Positions 41,593 through 51,021 of a stretch of DNA of 64,000 bases are shown here, in pieces. Within the stretch, counting starts at the first letter, position 1. Every line of letters begins with the position of its first letter. Made by a program: the position numbers and the translations under genes. Below the pieces are notes generated by a model. The model was not told the DNA's origin. It saw only the letters and a program-made list of their open reading frames with translations, and did not search any database. The DNA comes from Pseudomonas fluorescens (GTDB lineage Bacteria; Pseudomonadota; Gammaproteobacteria; Pseudomonadales; Pseudomonadaceae): contig NZ_MRST01000026.1 of the NCBI RefSeq assembly GCF_001902145.1, forward strand, positions 302,342-366,341, given 5' to 3'.

Positions 41593-41976
41593 TTATTCGC
41601 CGATGGCGGCTTTGTAGCCGGCGGCATCCAGCAGCTTGTCCAGCTCGGCCTTGTCGCTTGGCTTGAGCTTGAAGATCCACGCGCCGTACGGGTCAGAGTT
41701 CAGCAGCTCAGGGCTGCCACTCAGCTCTTCGTTGACAGCAATCACTTCGCCGGCAACCGGCGAGTAGATATCCGAGGCTGCTTTCACCGACTCAACCACA
41801 CCCGCCTGGCCTTGCGCTTCAAAATTGGCACCCACTTCCGCCAACTCAACAAACACCACATCACCCAAAGCTTCCTGTGCATGGTCGGAGATCCCGACGG
41901 TCACGGTACCGTCAGCTTCCAGACGGGCCCATTCGTGACTTTCGGCAAAACGCAGTTCGGCAGGGATATTGCTCAT
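41593..41976 (-). CDS. gcvH: Glycine cleavage system H protein
   Basis: The 127-residue lipoyl carrier has Lys65 in VVESVKAASDIYSP as the lipoylation site. It shuttles the aminomethyl group between the P, T and L proteins. It lies 52 nt after gcvT. No gcvP follows; a REP pair and a convergent gene come next. Confidence 0.96.
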   Translation of the reverse strand: MSNIPAELRFAESHEWARLEADGTVTVGISDHAQEALGDVVFVELAEVGANFEAQGQAGVVESVKAASDIYSPVAGEVIAVNEELSGSPELLNSDPYGAWIFKLKPSDKAELDKLLDAAGYKAAIGE

Positions 41977-42028
41977 AGTCTGTGTCCTCAAGATGAAATG
42001 TCAGCGGCCATTGGCCTGCCGGAATTGG

Positions 42029-43111
42029 TTAGATCAGGGTTTTGCCATGACGCACGAAGGTCGGCTTGACCACTCGAACCGGATACCACTTGCCGCGGAT
42101 TTCCACTTCGGCCCGGTCGGCAGTCGCCGTCGGCACGCGCGCCAGCGCAATGGATTTGCTTAGCGTAGGCGAGAAACTACCACTGGTGATCTCTCCTTCG
42201 CCAACATTGGCGATACGAACCACCTGGTGAGCACGCAGCACCCCACGCTCTTCAAGGACGAGCCCCACCAGCTTGAACTGCACGCCGGCTGCTTTTTCTG
42301 CTTCCAGCGCAGCGCGGCCAATGAAGTTACGCTCGACAGGGTCCCAGGCGATGCTCCAGGCCATGTTGGCCGCCAGGGGCGAGACGGCCTGGTGAATATC
42401 CTGGCCATACAGGTTCATGCCGGCCTCAAGGCGCAAGGTGTCGCGCGCACCGAGACCGATGGGGGAAATGCCGGCACCCACCAGGTCGTTGAAAAAGCCC
42501 GGTGCCTGATCGGCCGGCAGCACGATTTCGAGGCCGTCTTCGCCGGTATAGCCGGTGCGGGCGATAAACCAGTCGCCGTCGGCTCGGCCTTCGAACGGCT
42601 TGAGCTGATGGATCAGGGTGCCACGGGACTGGGTCACCAGTTCGGCGATTTTCTGCCGGGCGTGGGGGCCTTGGATGGCGAGCATGGCCAACTCTGACCG
42701 CTCATGCAGTTGTACTGAGTAGGTGCCCAGTTGCGCCTGCATCCAGGCCATGTCCTGGTCGCGGGTGGCGGCGTTGACCACCAGGCGGTAACCGGTTTCG
42801 GTGCGGTAGACGATCATGTCGTCCACCACCCCGCCCTGCTCGTTGAGCATGGCGCTGTACAACGCACGGCCACAGCCGTGCAGTCGGTCGACATCATTGG
42901 CCAGCAGGTACTGGAGCCATTCCTTGGCCTGGGGGCCGGTGACATCGATCACGGTCATATGAGATACATCGAAGACCCCGCAGTCGCGTCGCACCTGGTG
43001 GTGCTCTTCAACTTGCGAGCCATAATGCAAAGGCATATCCCAACCGCCAAAATCGACCATTTTCGCGCCGAGGGCGAGATGCAGGTCATACAGAGGCGTA
43101 CGCTGTCCCAT
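42029..43111 (-). CDS. gcvT: Glycine cleavage system aminomethyltransferase (T protein)
   Basis: The 360-residue tetrahydrofolate-dependent enzyme shows TPLYDLHLALGAKMVDFGGWDMPLHY, FDVSHMTVIDVTG, ARTGYTGEDGLEI and RDTLRLEAGMNLYGQD. It releases ammonia from the H-protein intermediate and makes methylene-THF. The start at 43111 follows AAGGAG. A short palindrome lies about 57 nt upstream. Confidence 0.96.
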   Translation of the reverse strand: MGQRTPLYDLHLALGAKMVDFGGWDMPLHYGSQVEEHHQVRRDCGVFDVSHMTVIDVTGPQAKEWLQYLLANDVDRLHGCGRALYSAMLNEQGGVVDDMIVYRTETGYRLVVNAATRDQDMAWMQAQLGTYSVQLHERSELAMLAIQGPHARQKIAELVTQSRGTLIHQLKPFEGRADGDWFIARTGYTGEDGLEIVLPADQAPGFFNDLVGAGISPIGLGARDTLRLEAGMNLYGQDIHQAVSPLAANMAWSIAWDPVERNFIGRAALEAEKAAGVQFKLVGLVLEERGVLRAHQVVRIANVGEGEITSGSFSPTLSKSIALARVPTATADRAEVEIRGKWYPVRVVKPTFVRHGKTLI

Positions 43112-43167
43112 GGGTTTCTCCTTCCGGGCTTGGCGAAGGCGCGCAGAGCTGCCACTTGCACCGAACA

Positions 43168-43182
43168 CCTTGTATTACAAGG
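43168..43182. promoter_or_regulatory. 15-bp palindrome upstream of gcvT
   Basis: ccttgta-t-tacaagg is a perfect 7-1-7 inverted repeat, 57 nt before the gcvT start. It is likely to be an operator or leader element; no glycine-riboswitch pattern was recognised. Confidence 0.4.
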
Positions 43183-43267
43183 CCCCCAGCCACATACAGC
43201 AGGTCGATCCGAAAGACGGAGCGCACCGAATGCCGCGCATTGTAGCCTCAAGCCGTAGGACTGGCAC

Positions 43268-44884
43268 CTAACCGATTTGCCGGGCAGAGCGACGAATCAG
43301 CCCGATGACCGGCAACAGGCCGACCAGCACAAGGGTCAGCGCCGGCAAAGACGCTCGTGCCCATTCGCCTTCACTGGTCATTTCAAAGATCCGGACCGCC
43401 AGGGTGTCCCAGCCAAACGGGCGCATCAGCAAGGTGGCGGGCATTTCCTTGAGCACATCCACGAACACCAGCAGCGCTGCGCTCAACGTGCCAGGCAGCA
43501 ACAACGGCAGATACACTTTGCAAAACAGTCGTGGGCCGCTCACCCCAAGGCTACGTGCCGCTTCGGGCAATGACGGACGGATTCGCGCCAGGCTGCTTTC
43601 CAGCGGCCCATAGGCCACTGCCAGAAACCGCACCAGGTACGCCAGCACCAGTGCCGACAGGCTGCCCAGCAGCAAAGGCTTGCCCGCCCCGCCCAACCAA
43701 CCAGAAAGCGGTATCACCAGCTCGCGGTCCAAGTAGCTGAACGCCAGCATGATCGACACCGCCAGCACCGAGCCTGGCAAGGCATAACCGACATTGGCCA
43801 GGCTGATACCGGAGCGAATCGCCCGGGTCGGCGCCAGACGATTGGCAAAGGCCAGTATCAGCGCCACGCTGACCGTGATCAGGGCTGCGATCCCGCCCAG
43901 GTAGAGGGTATGGACGATCAGCCCGGTGTAACGTTCATCCAGGTCGAAGCGGCCACGCTGCCAGAACCAGGCCACCAGTTGCAGCATCGGAATCACGAAC
44001 GCACAAGAGAAGACCAGGCTGCACCACGCACTGGCCGCCACGGCTTTGAACCCGCGCAGGTGGTACAACGCCTTGCCCCGTGGGCGCTCATTGCTCGGTC
44101 GGCTGGCCCCGCGTGCACGTCGCTCGCCATACAGCACCAGCATCACTACCAGCAGCAACAGGCTGGCCAGCTGCGCGGCGCTGGAGAGGCTGAAAAAGCC
44201 GTACCAGGTTTTATAGATAGCGGTGGTGAAGGTATCGAAATTGAACACCGAGACCGCGCCAAAATCCGCCAGCGTCTCCATCAACGCCAAGGCTACACCG
44301 GCACCAATCGCTGGCCGCGCCATCGGCAATGCCACACGCCAGAACGCTTGCCATGGCGATTGCCCCAGCACCCGCGCCGCTTCCATCAAGCCTTTGCCCT
44401 GGGCCAGGAACGCGCTGCGCGCCAACAAGTAGACATAGGGGTAGAAAACCAGCACCAACACGATGACCACGCCGCTGGTGGAGCGCACCCGTGGCAAACG
44501 CAGCCCGGTGCCAAACCACTCGCGCAGCAGGGTTTGCACCGGGCCGGCAAAATCCAGCAGGCCCACAAACACGAAGGCCAGCACATAGGCAGGGATTGCA
44601 AAGGGCAACATCAGTGCCCAATCGAGCCAGCGCCGCCCGGGGAACTCGCACAGGCTGGTCAACCAGGCCAGGCTGACGCCCAGCAGCGTCACGCCCAGGC
44701 CGACACCGAGCACCAGGGTCAAGGTGTTGCCCAACAAGCGGGGCATCTGAGTGTCCCAGAGGTGCGACCAGATCTGTGGGTCAATGCTTTGCCAGGACAG
44801 CAGCAGCACGCTCAGCGGCAACAGCACCAGGGCGGCGACGCTGAAAACCGGCAGGTACCAGCGACGTTGGGCGGGGTGGGCCAA
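43268..44884 (-). CDS. hitB: Ferric iron ABC transporter permease
   Basis: The 538-residue permease is a fused pair of six-helix BPD_transp units (EAA-type loops MEAARVLGQSPWQAFWRVALP and PEAARSLGVSGPRLFCKVYLP), as in SfuB/FbpB/HitB iron importers. It works with the binding protein encoded 202 nt upstream. No ATPase gene is adjacent. The likely start is TTG at 44884 with GAGAG upstream, giving LAHPAQRRWY; an ATG at 44944 would add 20 unlikely residues. Confidence 0.9.
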   Translation of the reverse strand: MAHPAQRRWYLPVFSVAALVLLPLSVLLLSWQSIDPQIWSHLWDTQMPRLLGNTLTLVLGVGLGVTLLGVSLAWLTSLCEFPGRRWLDWALMLPFAIPAYVLAFVFVGLLDFAGPVQTLLREWFGTGLRLPRVRSTSGVVIVLVLVFYPYVYLLARSAFLAQGKGLMEAARVLGQSPWQAFWRVALPMARPAIGAGVALALMETLADFGAVSVFNFDTFTTAIYKTWYGFFSLSSAAQLASLLLLVVMLVLYGERRARGASRPSNERPRGKALYHLRGFKAVAASAWCSLVFSCAFVIPMLQLVAWFWQRGRFDLDERYTGLIVHTLYLGGIAALITVSVALILAFANRLAPTRAIRSGISLANVGYALPGSVLAVSIMLAFSYLDRELVIPLSGWLGGAGKPLLLGSLSALVLAYLVRFLAVAYGPLESSLARIRPSLPEAARSLGVSGPRLFCKVYLPLLLPGTLSAALLVFVDVLKEMPATLLMRPFGWDTLAVRIFEMTSEGEWARASLPALTLVLVGLLPVIGLIRRSARQIG

Positions 44885-44954
44885 GAGCAAACTCTCTGTA
44901 AACAGGCTATCTAAAGGCAGGCAAAAAACTGTGGGAGGGGGCAAACACTAACGG

Positions 44955-45056
44955 CTGTAGGAGCGAGCTTGCTCGCGAAAAACTCACAGACGCCGCGTTT
45001 ACTCAGGAAGCACGCGTTATCGTTGACGTTTTTCGAGAGCAAGCTCGCTCCTACAG
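44955..45056. repeat. REP pair between hitA and hitB
   Basis: Inverted arms of the gcgagcttgctcgcga type; the second arm has one change (cgagagcaagc). It splits the iron transport genes. Confidence 0.9.
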
Positions 45057-45086
45057 GCGTTAGGGCTTGCCTCCTACAAATTGTAC

Positions 45087-46091
45087 TCAGTTCCAGCCAG
45101 CGCGATCCATAAGGCGAATCGCCTCGGCCTGGCGCTTGCCTGCCACTTCCACTGGCAAAGTATCGGCCACGAACTTGCCCCAGGTCGCCACTTCCGCCGA
45201 TGGCGATACCGCTGGGTTGGCCGGGAATTCCTGGTTGACGTCGGCGAAGATCTGCTGTGCCTCAGGCGTGGTCATCCACTCCACCAGCGCCTTGGCCGCT
45301 TCCGGGTGCGGTGCGTGCTTGGTCAGGCCGATGCCGGAGAGGTTCACATGCACGCCGCGGTCGCCCTGGTTCGGCCAGAACAACTTCACCGCCAGCTCTG
45401 GCTTCTGCTTGTGCAGGCGACCGTAGTAATAGGTATTGACGATACCCACGTCGCACTGCCCGGCGTTGATGGCCTCCAGCACGGCGATGTCATCGGAGAA
45501 CACGTCAGTGGACAGGTTATTCACCCAGCCCTTGATGATTTTTTCGGTCTTGGCCGCGCCATGGGTTTCGATCAACGTGGCGGTCAGCGACTGGTTGTAG
45601 ACTTTTTTCGCCGTGCGCAGGCACAGGCGGCCTTCCCACTGCTTGTCGGCCAGGGCTTCGTAGGTGGTCAGGTCGCCCGGTTTTACCCGGTCGGTGGAAT
45701 AGGCGATCGTCCGCGCACGCAGGCTCAAACCGGTCCAGGCGTGGGCCGATGAGCGATATTGCAGAGGAATGTTCTTGTCGATGACAGGGGAGGTGAAGGG
45801 TTGCAGGATACCCATCTGTTCGGCCTGCCAGAGGTTGCCGGCGTCAACGGTCAGCAGCAGGTCGGCGGTGGCGTTCTCGCCCTCGGCCTTGATGCGCTGC
45901 ATCAACGGGGCTTCCTTGTCGGTGATGAACTTGACCTGCACGCCGGTCTTTTTGGTGTAGGCGTCGAATACGGGCTTGATCAGCTCGTCGATACGCGAGG
46001 AGTAGACCACGACTTCGTCGGCCGCCTGCACGGTGGTGCTGCCGATCAGGGTGAGTGCCAGGGCAGTCAGGAGGCGCTTGGGTGCCAACAT
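45087..46091 (-). CDS. hitA: Ferric iron-binding periplasmic protein
   Basis: The 334-residue binding protein has a signal peptide (MLAPKRLLTALALTLIGSTT, cleaved near QA-AD) and an FbpA/HitA-like mature part: EVVVYSSRIDELIKPVFDAY, VDAGNLWQAEQMG, and the tyrosine pair in VNTYYYGRL that binds iron. It feeds HitB. Confidence 0.92.
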   Translation of the reverse strand: MLAPKRLLTALALTLIGSTTVQAADEVVVYSSRIDELIKPVFDAYTKKTGVQVKFITDKEAPLMQRIKAEGENATADLLLTVDAGNLWQAEQMGILQPFTSPVIDKNIPLQYRSSAHAWTGLSLRARTIAYSTDRVKPGDLTTYEALADKQWEGRLCLRTAKKVYNQSLTATLIETHGAAKTEKIIKGWVNNLSTDVFSDDIAVLEAINAGQCDVGIVNTYYYGRLHKQKPELAVKLFWPNQGDRGVHVNLSGIGLTKHAPHPEAAKALVEWMTTPEAQQIFADVNQEFPANPAVSPSAEVATWGKFVADTLPVEVAGKRQAEAIRLMDRAGWN

Positions 46092-46104
46092 GGGTGCGGT
46101 CTCT

Positions 46105-46169
46105 CATTTGCAAATGGAAGGCAAATGATAGGGACTCACATTTGGTAACGCTTGATGGAGGCGTTACCA
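46105..46169. promoter_or_regulatory. Two palindromes upstream of hitA
   Basis: CATTTGCAAATG (46105-46116) is a 12-bp perfect palindrome. A second dyad, tggtaacgc (46143-46151) with gcgttacca (46161-46169), has 9-bp perfect arms. A Fur site would be expected for an iron gene; only a weak Fur-like half (AATGATA) is visible at 46124-46130. Confidence 0.4.
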
Positions 46170-46195
46170 GATGTTGCAGGTGCTTCATTCGCCTT

Positions 46196-46284
46196 TGTGG
46201 GAGCGGGCTTGCTCGCGAATGCAGTGGGTCAGTCGATAGTTCTATCACTGACACGCCGCTTTCGCGAGCAAGCCCGCTCCCACA
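46196..46284. repeat. REP pair (gcgggcttgctcgcga type)
   Basis: Inverted arms lie between ubiI (upstream) and hitA. Confidence 0.9.
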
Positions 46285-46309
46285 CAAGCCCGAACGGACG
46301 CATTTCAGT

Positions 46310-47533
46310 TCAGGGTTTGGCGAGTTCGGGGAGATCACCAGTCAATCCCAGCGCCTGTCGCACAAATACTGCCTTGGCTTCGGGTATCTGATCGACGATT
46401 TTCAAACCCGCGTTACGCAACCAGCGTAGTGGCAGTTGGTCGGCCTGGAACAAGCGCTCAAAGCCTTCCATCGCCGCCATCAGCGCCAGGTTGTGGGGCA
46501 TGCGGCGCCGCTCGTAACGGCTCAGCACTTTCACATCCGCCAGGCGCTCGCCGCGCTCGGTCGCCGCCAACAGCACTTCGGCCAGCACGGCCGCGTCGAG
46601 GAAGCCCAGGTTGACGCCCTGCCCCGCCAACGGGTGGATGACGTGGGCGGCGTCGCCGATCAACGCCAGGCCTTCGGCGACATAGCGTTTGGCATGGCGC
46701 TGGCGCAACGGTACGCACACACGCGGGTCGGCACTGATCACGGTGCCCAAGCGCCCCTCGAAGGCACGTTCCAGTTCCCGGCAAAAGCTCTCATCATCCA
46801 GCGCCATCAAGCGCTCGGATTCAGCGGGCGTGGTCGACCAGACAATCGAACACCAGTCTTCCTGCCCATCGCGCACCAGCGGCAGGAACGCCAACGGGCC
46901 GGTGTCGGTAAAGCGTTGCCACGCGGTGCGCTGGTGCGGCTGGCCGCTTCGCACGCTGGTGACGATGGCGTTATGCAGGTAATCCCATTCGCGGGTGGCT
47001 GTACCGGTCAGGCGGCGTACAGCGGAGTTGGCACCGTCGGCGGCCACCACCAGCGGCGCGCGCAGCTTGCGGCCGTCGGCCAGGGTCAGCAACCAGTCGT
47101 CGCCAGAGCGGCGCATCTGCTCCAGGCGCGCATTGGCCAGCAGGCCGAGGTCGCAGTCATGCAGGCGATCGAGCAAGGCATCCTGCACCACGCGGTTCTC
47201 GACGATATGCCCAAGCACCTCGGCATGCACACTGGCCGCCGAGAAGTGGATCTGGCCGGTGCCGCTACCGTCCCATACCTGCATTTCGCCGTAGGGGCTG
47301 ACGCGACGCGAAGCGATGCCCTCCCAGACGCCGAGGCGCTCAAGAATGCGCTGGCTGGCCGCTGACAACGCGCTCACCCGCGGCTCAAACGCTGCGGCCG
47401 GCTCAAAGGGCTTGACGCTCAACGGGCTACCGTCGAGCAGCAGCACTTGCAGGCCACTGCCCTGCAACGCCAGCGCCAGGGCGCTTCCGACCATTCCGGC
47501 CCCGACAATCAGCACATCTGCGCGCATGTCCAT
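46310..47533 (-). CDS. ubiI: Ubiquinone biosynthesis FAD monooxygenase (UbiI/UbiF type)
   Basis: The 407-residue flavin hydroxylase has the dinucleotide motif LIVGAGMVGSALALAL, the DG motif VVAADGANSAVRRL and GDAAHVIHPLAGQGVNLG. It hydroxylates the ring of ubiquinone precursors. Its paralogue UbiH is encoded just upstream. Which carbon it hydroxylates cannot be decided from sequence. The start is 47533 or 47527. Confidence 0.9.
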   Translation of the reverse strand: MDMRADVLIVGAGMVGSALALALQGSGLQVLLLDGSPLSVKPFEPAAAFEPRVSALSAASQRILERLGVWEGIASRRVSPYGEMQVWDGSGTGQIHFSAASVHAEVLGHIVENRVVQDALLDRLHDCDLGLLANARLEQMRRSGDDWLLTLADGRKLRAPLVVAADGANSAVRRLTGTATREWDYLHNAIVTSVRSGQPHQRTAWQRFTDTGPLAFLPLVRDGQEDWCSIVWSTTPAESERLMALDDESFCRELERAFEGRLGTVISADPRVCVPLRQRHAKRYVAEGLALIGDAAHVIHPLAGQGVNLGFLDAAVLAEVLLAATERGERLADVKVLSRYERRRMPHNLALMAAMEGFERLFQADQLPLRWLRNAGLKIVDQIPEAKAVFVRQALGLTGDLPELAKP

Positions 47534-47588
47534 GCTTTAAGCCTTGTCTCGTGTGCGGCACAGGCCGCAAATAAAATGATGGGCCGGT

Positions 47589-48776
47589 TCAAACATCGGA
47601 GCGCGTGCCCAGCCCCATGGCCTGGCGGGCGAACCAGCGTTTAGCCGGCGGCAACAGATCCAGGCCGAGCAGGCCCAGGTTACGGCCCAGCGCCATTAAT
47701 GGCTGGCCGCTACCAAACAGGCGCGTGACCTGATCGGAGAAGCCTACGGTCAGTTGTTGGTCCAGGCGCTGACGGTCACGATAGCCTTGCAAGGTCGCCA
47801 GGTCACCTGGCACTGCCGGGCCGGCCAACAGGGCTTCGGCCAAGGCATTGGCATCGCGCAGGGACAGGTTGAACCCCTGCCCGGCAATCGGATGCAGGCT
47901 GTGGGCGGCATTGCCGAGAACAGCCAGGTGCGAGCGCACTTGCTCTTCGGCTTCCACCAGGGTCAACGGGTACAGGTGGCGGGCGCCTACTTGCTTGAGG
48001 GTACCCAGGCGATACCCGAATACACCCTGCAGTTCGCTCAGGAAGCTACGCTCGTCGAGGCTGGCCAGGCGCTGGGCGTCCATGCCGATGCGCGTCCAGA
48101 CCAGCGCGCAACGGTTGTCCGGCAACGGCAGCAAGGCCATGGGGCCTTCATCGGTAAAGCGCTCGAACGCCTCTCCATTGTGGGCTTCGCTCGGGGTGAT
48201 GTTGGCGATCAGCGCGCTCTGGTTGTAGGGCCGGGTTTTCACGCCAATGCCCAGTTGCTCACGCAAGCCGGAACGGCCGCCATCGGCCAGTACCGCGAGG
48301 TCGCATTCCAGCACGGTTTCATCGTTGAGGGTCAGGCGATAGCCATCGGGCAGCGGCTCCATGCGCGTGACTTCCGCCGGGCAGCGCCAGCTCACCACAT
48401 CCTTGTCCAAGCCTTGCCACAAGCATTGGCCGAGCCAGGCGTTTTCCACCACATAACCCAGGGCCGGCACGCCCTCCTCCATCGCGGACAAGCGCGCGGT
48501 GGAGAAACGCCCACGGTCCGACACATGGATCTGCTTGATCGGCTCTGCACGTCGGGAAATGGCTTGCCACAGGCCCAGCCGCTGGTAAATCTGGCGCGCG
48601 CCAAACGACAGCGCGGAAGAGCGCGCATCGTAGCTCGGCTGGTAGCTGTCGCCCGGTGCAAAGGGTTCGATCAGCACGATCTTCCAACCCCGCGCCTTGG
48701 CCCCCGCTTGCAATGCCAGGGCCAGGCTGGCGCCCACCAGGCCACCGCCGATAATCGCCAGGTTGACCCGGCTCAT
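47589..48776 (-). CDS. ubiH: 2-octaprenyl-6-methoxyphenol hydroxylase
   Basis: The 395-residue FAD monooxygenase has IIGGGLVGASLALAL, VLADGGRSGLREQL and GNAAHSLHPIAGQGFNLSLRD; note GN in place of the usual GD. It acts in ubiquinone synthesis. Its ATG overlaps the pepP stop by 4 nt, so it is coupled to pepP as in many gammaproteobacteria. Confidence 0.94.
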   Translation of the reverse strand: MSRVNLAIIGGGLVGASLALALQAGAKARGWKIVLIEPFAPGDSYQPSYDARSSALSFGARQIYQRLGLWQAISRRAEPIKQIHVSDRGRFSTARLSAMEEGVPALGYVVENAWLGQCLWQGLDKDVVSWRCPAEVTRMEPLPDGYRLTLNDETVLECDLAVLADGGRSGLREQLGIGVKTRPYNQSALIANITPSEAHNGEAFERFTDEGPMALLPLPDNRCALVWTRIGMDAQRLASLDERSFLSELQGVFGYRLGTLKQVGARHLYPLTLVEAEEQVRSHLAVLGNAAHSLHPIAGQGFNLSLRDANALAEALLAGPAVPGDLATLQGYRDRQRLDQQLTVGFSDQVTRLFGSGQPLMALGRNLGLLGLDLLPPAKRWFARQAMGLGTRSDV

Positions 48777-50095
48777 CGGGCAGCCGCCATCAACGCTTCG
48801 ATCTCGGCAACGGTCTTGGGCACGCCGCCGGTCAGGATTTCACAGCCTTGCTTGGTCACTACCACGTCGTCCTCGATGCGCACGCCAATGCCACGCCATT
48901 TTTTTGCCACGTTCTGGTTGTCCGGGGAAATATAGATGCCCGGTTCCACGGTCAAGGCCATGCCCACTTCCAACACGCGCCATTCACCGCCCACTTTGTA
49001 CTCGCCCACATCATGCACATCCATGCCTAGCCAGTGGCCGGCACGGTGCATGTAGAAGCCGCGGTAGGCTTCGCTGGCGATCAGCTCGTCAACGTCACCT
49101 TGCAACAACCCCAGCTTCACCAGGCCGGCGGTGATGACCTGCACGGTCGCCTCGTGGGCCTGGTTCCAATGTTTGTTCGGCGCGATCTGCTTGAAGGCGG
49201 CTTCCTGGGAGGCCAGCACAATCTCGTAGATCGCCTTTTGCTCGGGCGAAAACGTGCCGTTGACCGGCCAGGTACGAGTGATGTCACTGGCGTAGCAATC
49301 GATCTCACACCCGGCGTCGATCAGCACCAGGTCGCCGTCCTTGAGCACTGCGTCATTCTGCTGGTAATGCAGGATGCAGCTGTTGCGCCCGGCGGCGACG
49401 ATGGAGCCATAGGCCGGCATTTTCGCACCGCCCTTGCGAAACTCGTAATCCAGTTCGGCCTCCAGGCTGAACTCATGCAGGCCGGCACGGCTGGCCTGCA
49501 TCGCCCGCACATGGGCCGCACAGGAAATTCGCGCCGCCTCGCGCATCACCCTCACTTCTGCCGCCGATTTATACAGGCGCATATCGTGGAGCAAATGATC
49601 CAGGGCAACGAATTCGTTCGGCGGCTGGGCGCCCAGGTGCGCCTTGGAGCGGATCACGTTGATCCACTCCATCACATGCCGGTCGAACTCGGCATTGCTG
49701 CCCATGGCTGAATACACACGGTCGCGGCCTTCGATCAGGCCGGGCAGGATGTCGTCAATATCGGTAATGGGAAATGCGTCGTCAGCGCCAAAGTCGCGAA
49801 TCGCGCCCTCGGTGCCCGCACGCAGGCCGTCCCACAATTCGCGCTCGGCATTGCGTTCGCGGCAGAACAGCACGTACTCGCCGTGCTGGCGACCGGGCAT
49901 CAGCACGATCACAGCTTCAGGCTCGGGGAAACCGCTCAGGTACTGGAAATCGCTGTCCTGGCGGTAAACATGCTCGACATCGCGGTTGCGGATGGCCACG
50001 GCGGCGGCCGGCAGGATCGCGATGCTGTTGGGTTCCATCTGCGCCATGAGCGCCTTGCGGCGCCGGGTGTATTCCGCTTTGGGGATGTGGATCAT
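48773..50095 (-). CDS. pepP: Xaa-Pro aminopeptidase
   Basis: The 440-residue M24B metallopeptidase removes N-terminal residues before proline. The dinuclear metal ligands are D in VLIDAGCEIDCYASDITRTWP (two aspartates), H in HRAGHWLGMDVHD, E in LTVEPGIYIS and E in GVRIEDDVVV. The N-terminus has the AMP_N domain (IPKAEYTRRRKALMAQM). It lies in the ygfB-pepP-ubiH-ubiI cluster. Confidence 0.95.
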   Translation of the reverse strand: MIHIPKAEYTRRRKALMAQMEPNSIAILPAAAVAIRNRDVEHVYRQDSDFQYLSGFPEPEAVIVLMPGRQHGEYVLFCRERNAERELWDGLRAGTEGAIRDFGADDAFPITDIDDILPGLIEGRDRVYSAMGSNAEFDRHVMEWINVIRSKAHLGAQPPNEFVALDHLLHDMRLYKSAAEVRVMREAARISCAAHVRAMQASRAGLHEFSLEAELDYEFRKGGAKMPAYGSIVAAGRNSCILHYQQNDAVLKDGDLVLIDAGCEIDCYASDITRTWPVNGTFSPEQKAIYEIVLASQEAAFKQIAPNKHWNQAHEATVQVITAGLVKLGLLQGDVDELIASEAYRGFYMHRAGHWLGMDVHDVGEYKVGGEWRVLEVGMALTVEPGIYISPDNQNVAKKWRGIGVRIEDDVVVTKQGCEILTGGVPKTVAEIEALMAAAR

Positions 50096-50115
50096 GGGCA
50101 GACGGGCTTCCTTTC

Positions 50116-50673
50116 TCAGTGCAGCGACGGCTTGGGAGCGGCGGGCTCAGCGGACTTGCGGGTCTCGGTGAACAGCAGCAGCGGCGCGACGCGCAGGTAT
50201 TCCATGACTTCCATATAGTCGCCTTCGCCGTCCTCGGACTCTTCCAGGGCGTCTTGCACCTGGGAGATGGCCGCCAGGTCCTGCAGCACTTCCTTGGCGT
50301 CGGTGCTCAGCTCCAGGCCGCCGGCGTTAACGCCGAAACCGTGGAGGAAACCCTGGCACCACTGGCCCAGGGCGGCAGCGCGTTCGGTGAGCGGCGCGTC
50401 ATCGGTCGGCAGCAGCAGGACCACGGTGACGTCGTCACCGGTCAGCTCGCCCTTGACCATTTCTTGCAGGCCAATCAACGCGTTGCGCACGTTTTCGTTG
50501 GGTTCGGTTTCCAGCAGCTCGGCTACATCAGCCAGCCAGTTGTCGGCATCAAAGCCCACGCCGGTGCAACTGCGGCCCAACAGCACGCCGTGCAGTTCGG
50601 CAGGCGAGCATGGGTGACCGCTGGTGCTCAGCAGTTTGGAAAAAGCGTCGTACGGGGAATTCTGAATGGGCAT
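50116..50673 (-). CDS. YgfB/UPF0149 family protein
   Basis: The 185-residue helical protein of the YecA/YgfB family (SPAELHGVLLGRSCTG, WCQGFLHGFGVNAG, VMEYLRVAPLLLF). In P. aeruginosa a YgfB has been linked to control of ampDh3 and beta-lactam resistance; that role is from recall. It lies 20 nt upstream of pepP and is divergent from the zapB-like gene. Confidence 0.92.
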   Translation of the reverse strand: MPIQNSPYDAFSKLLSTSGHPCSPAELHGVLLGRSCTGVGFDADNWLADVAELLETEPNENVRNALIGLQEMVKGELTGDDVTVVLLLPTDDAPLTERAAALGQWCQGFLHGFGVNAGGLELSTDAKEVLQDLAAISQVQDALEESEDGEGDYMEVMEYLRVAPLLLFTETRKSAEPAAPKPSLH

Positions 50674-50811
50674 GGTGAGCTAGGCGCCAGACGGCGCAAT
50701 GTCTAGAATGGAGCGCTGTATCCTAGCACCGGCAGACGCACCAAGACTATCGAGGGCGTCAGATCGTTTATCCTGCAGTTGCCATTCATCAGACAAATCC
50801 AGTGGAACCCA

Positions 50812-51021
50812 ATGGAAGACACCGACCTGCAAGCGCTGATGGCCAGACTCGAACTGCTAATTGATCGGGTCGAGCAACTTAAGAGTCAAAACGGACTCCT
50901 ATTAGCTCAGGAAAAGACCTGGCGCGAGGAACGCGCTCACCTCATTGAAAAAAACGAAATCGCCCGGCGTAAGGTCGAATCGATGATTTCGCGCCTGAAG
51001 GCCCTGGAGCAAGACTCATGA
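50812..51021 (+). CDS. ZapB-like coiled-coil protein (TIGR02449 type)
   Basis: The 69-residue product is almost all heptad coiled coil (LQALMARLELLIDRVEQLKS, EKTWREERAHLIEKNE). It belongs to the small family encoded just before zapA in pseudomonads. A role in Z-ring assembly is inferred from context. MEDTDLQ at 50812 is chosen; the longer reading from 50779 is unlikely. Its stop overlaps the zapA start by 4 nt. Confidence 0.88.
   Translation: MEDTDLQALMARLELLIDRVEQLKSQNGLLLAQEKTWREERAHLIEKNEIARRKVESMISRLKALEQDS

Noticed and set aside
43112..43267. Possible glycine riboswitch before gcvT
   Set aside because: No tandem aptamer pattern was recognised in the 156 nt available; only the short palindrome stands out.
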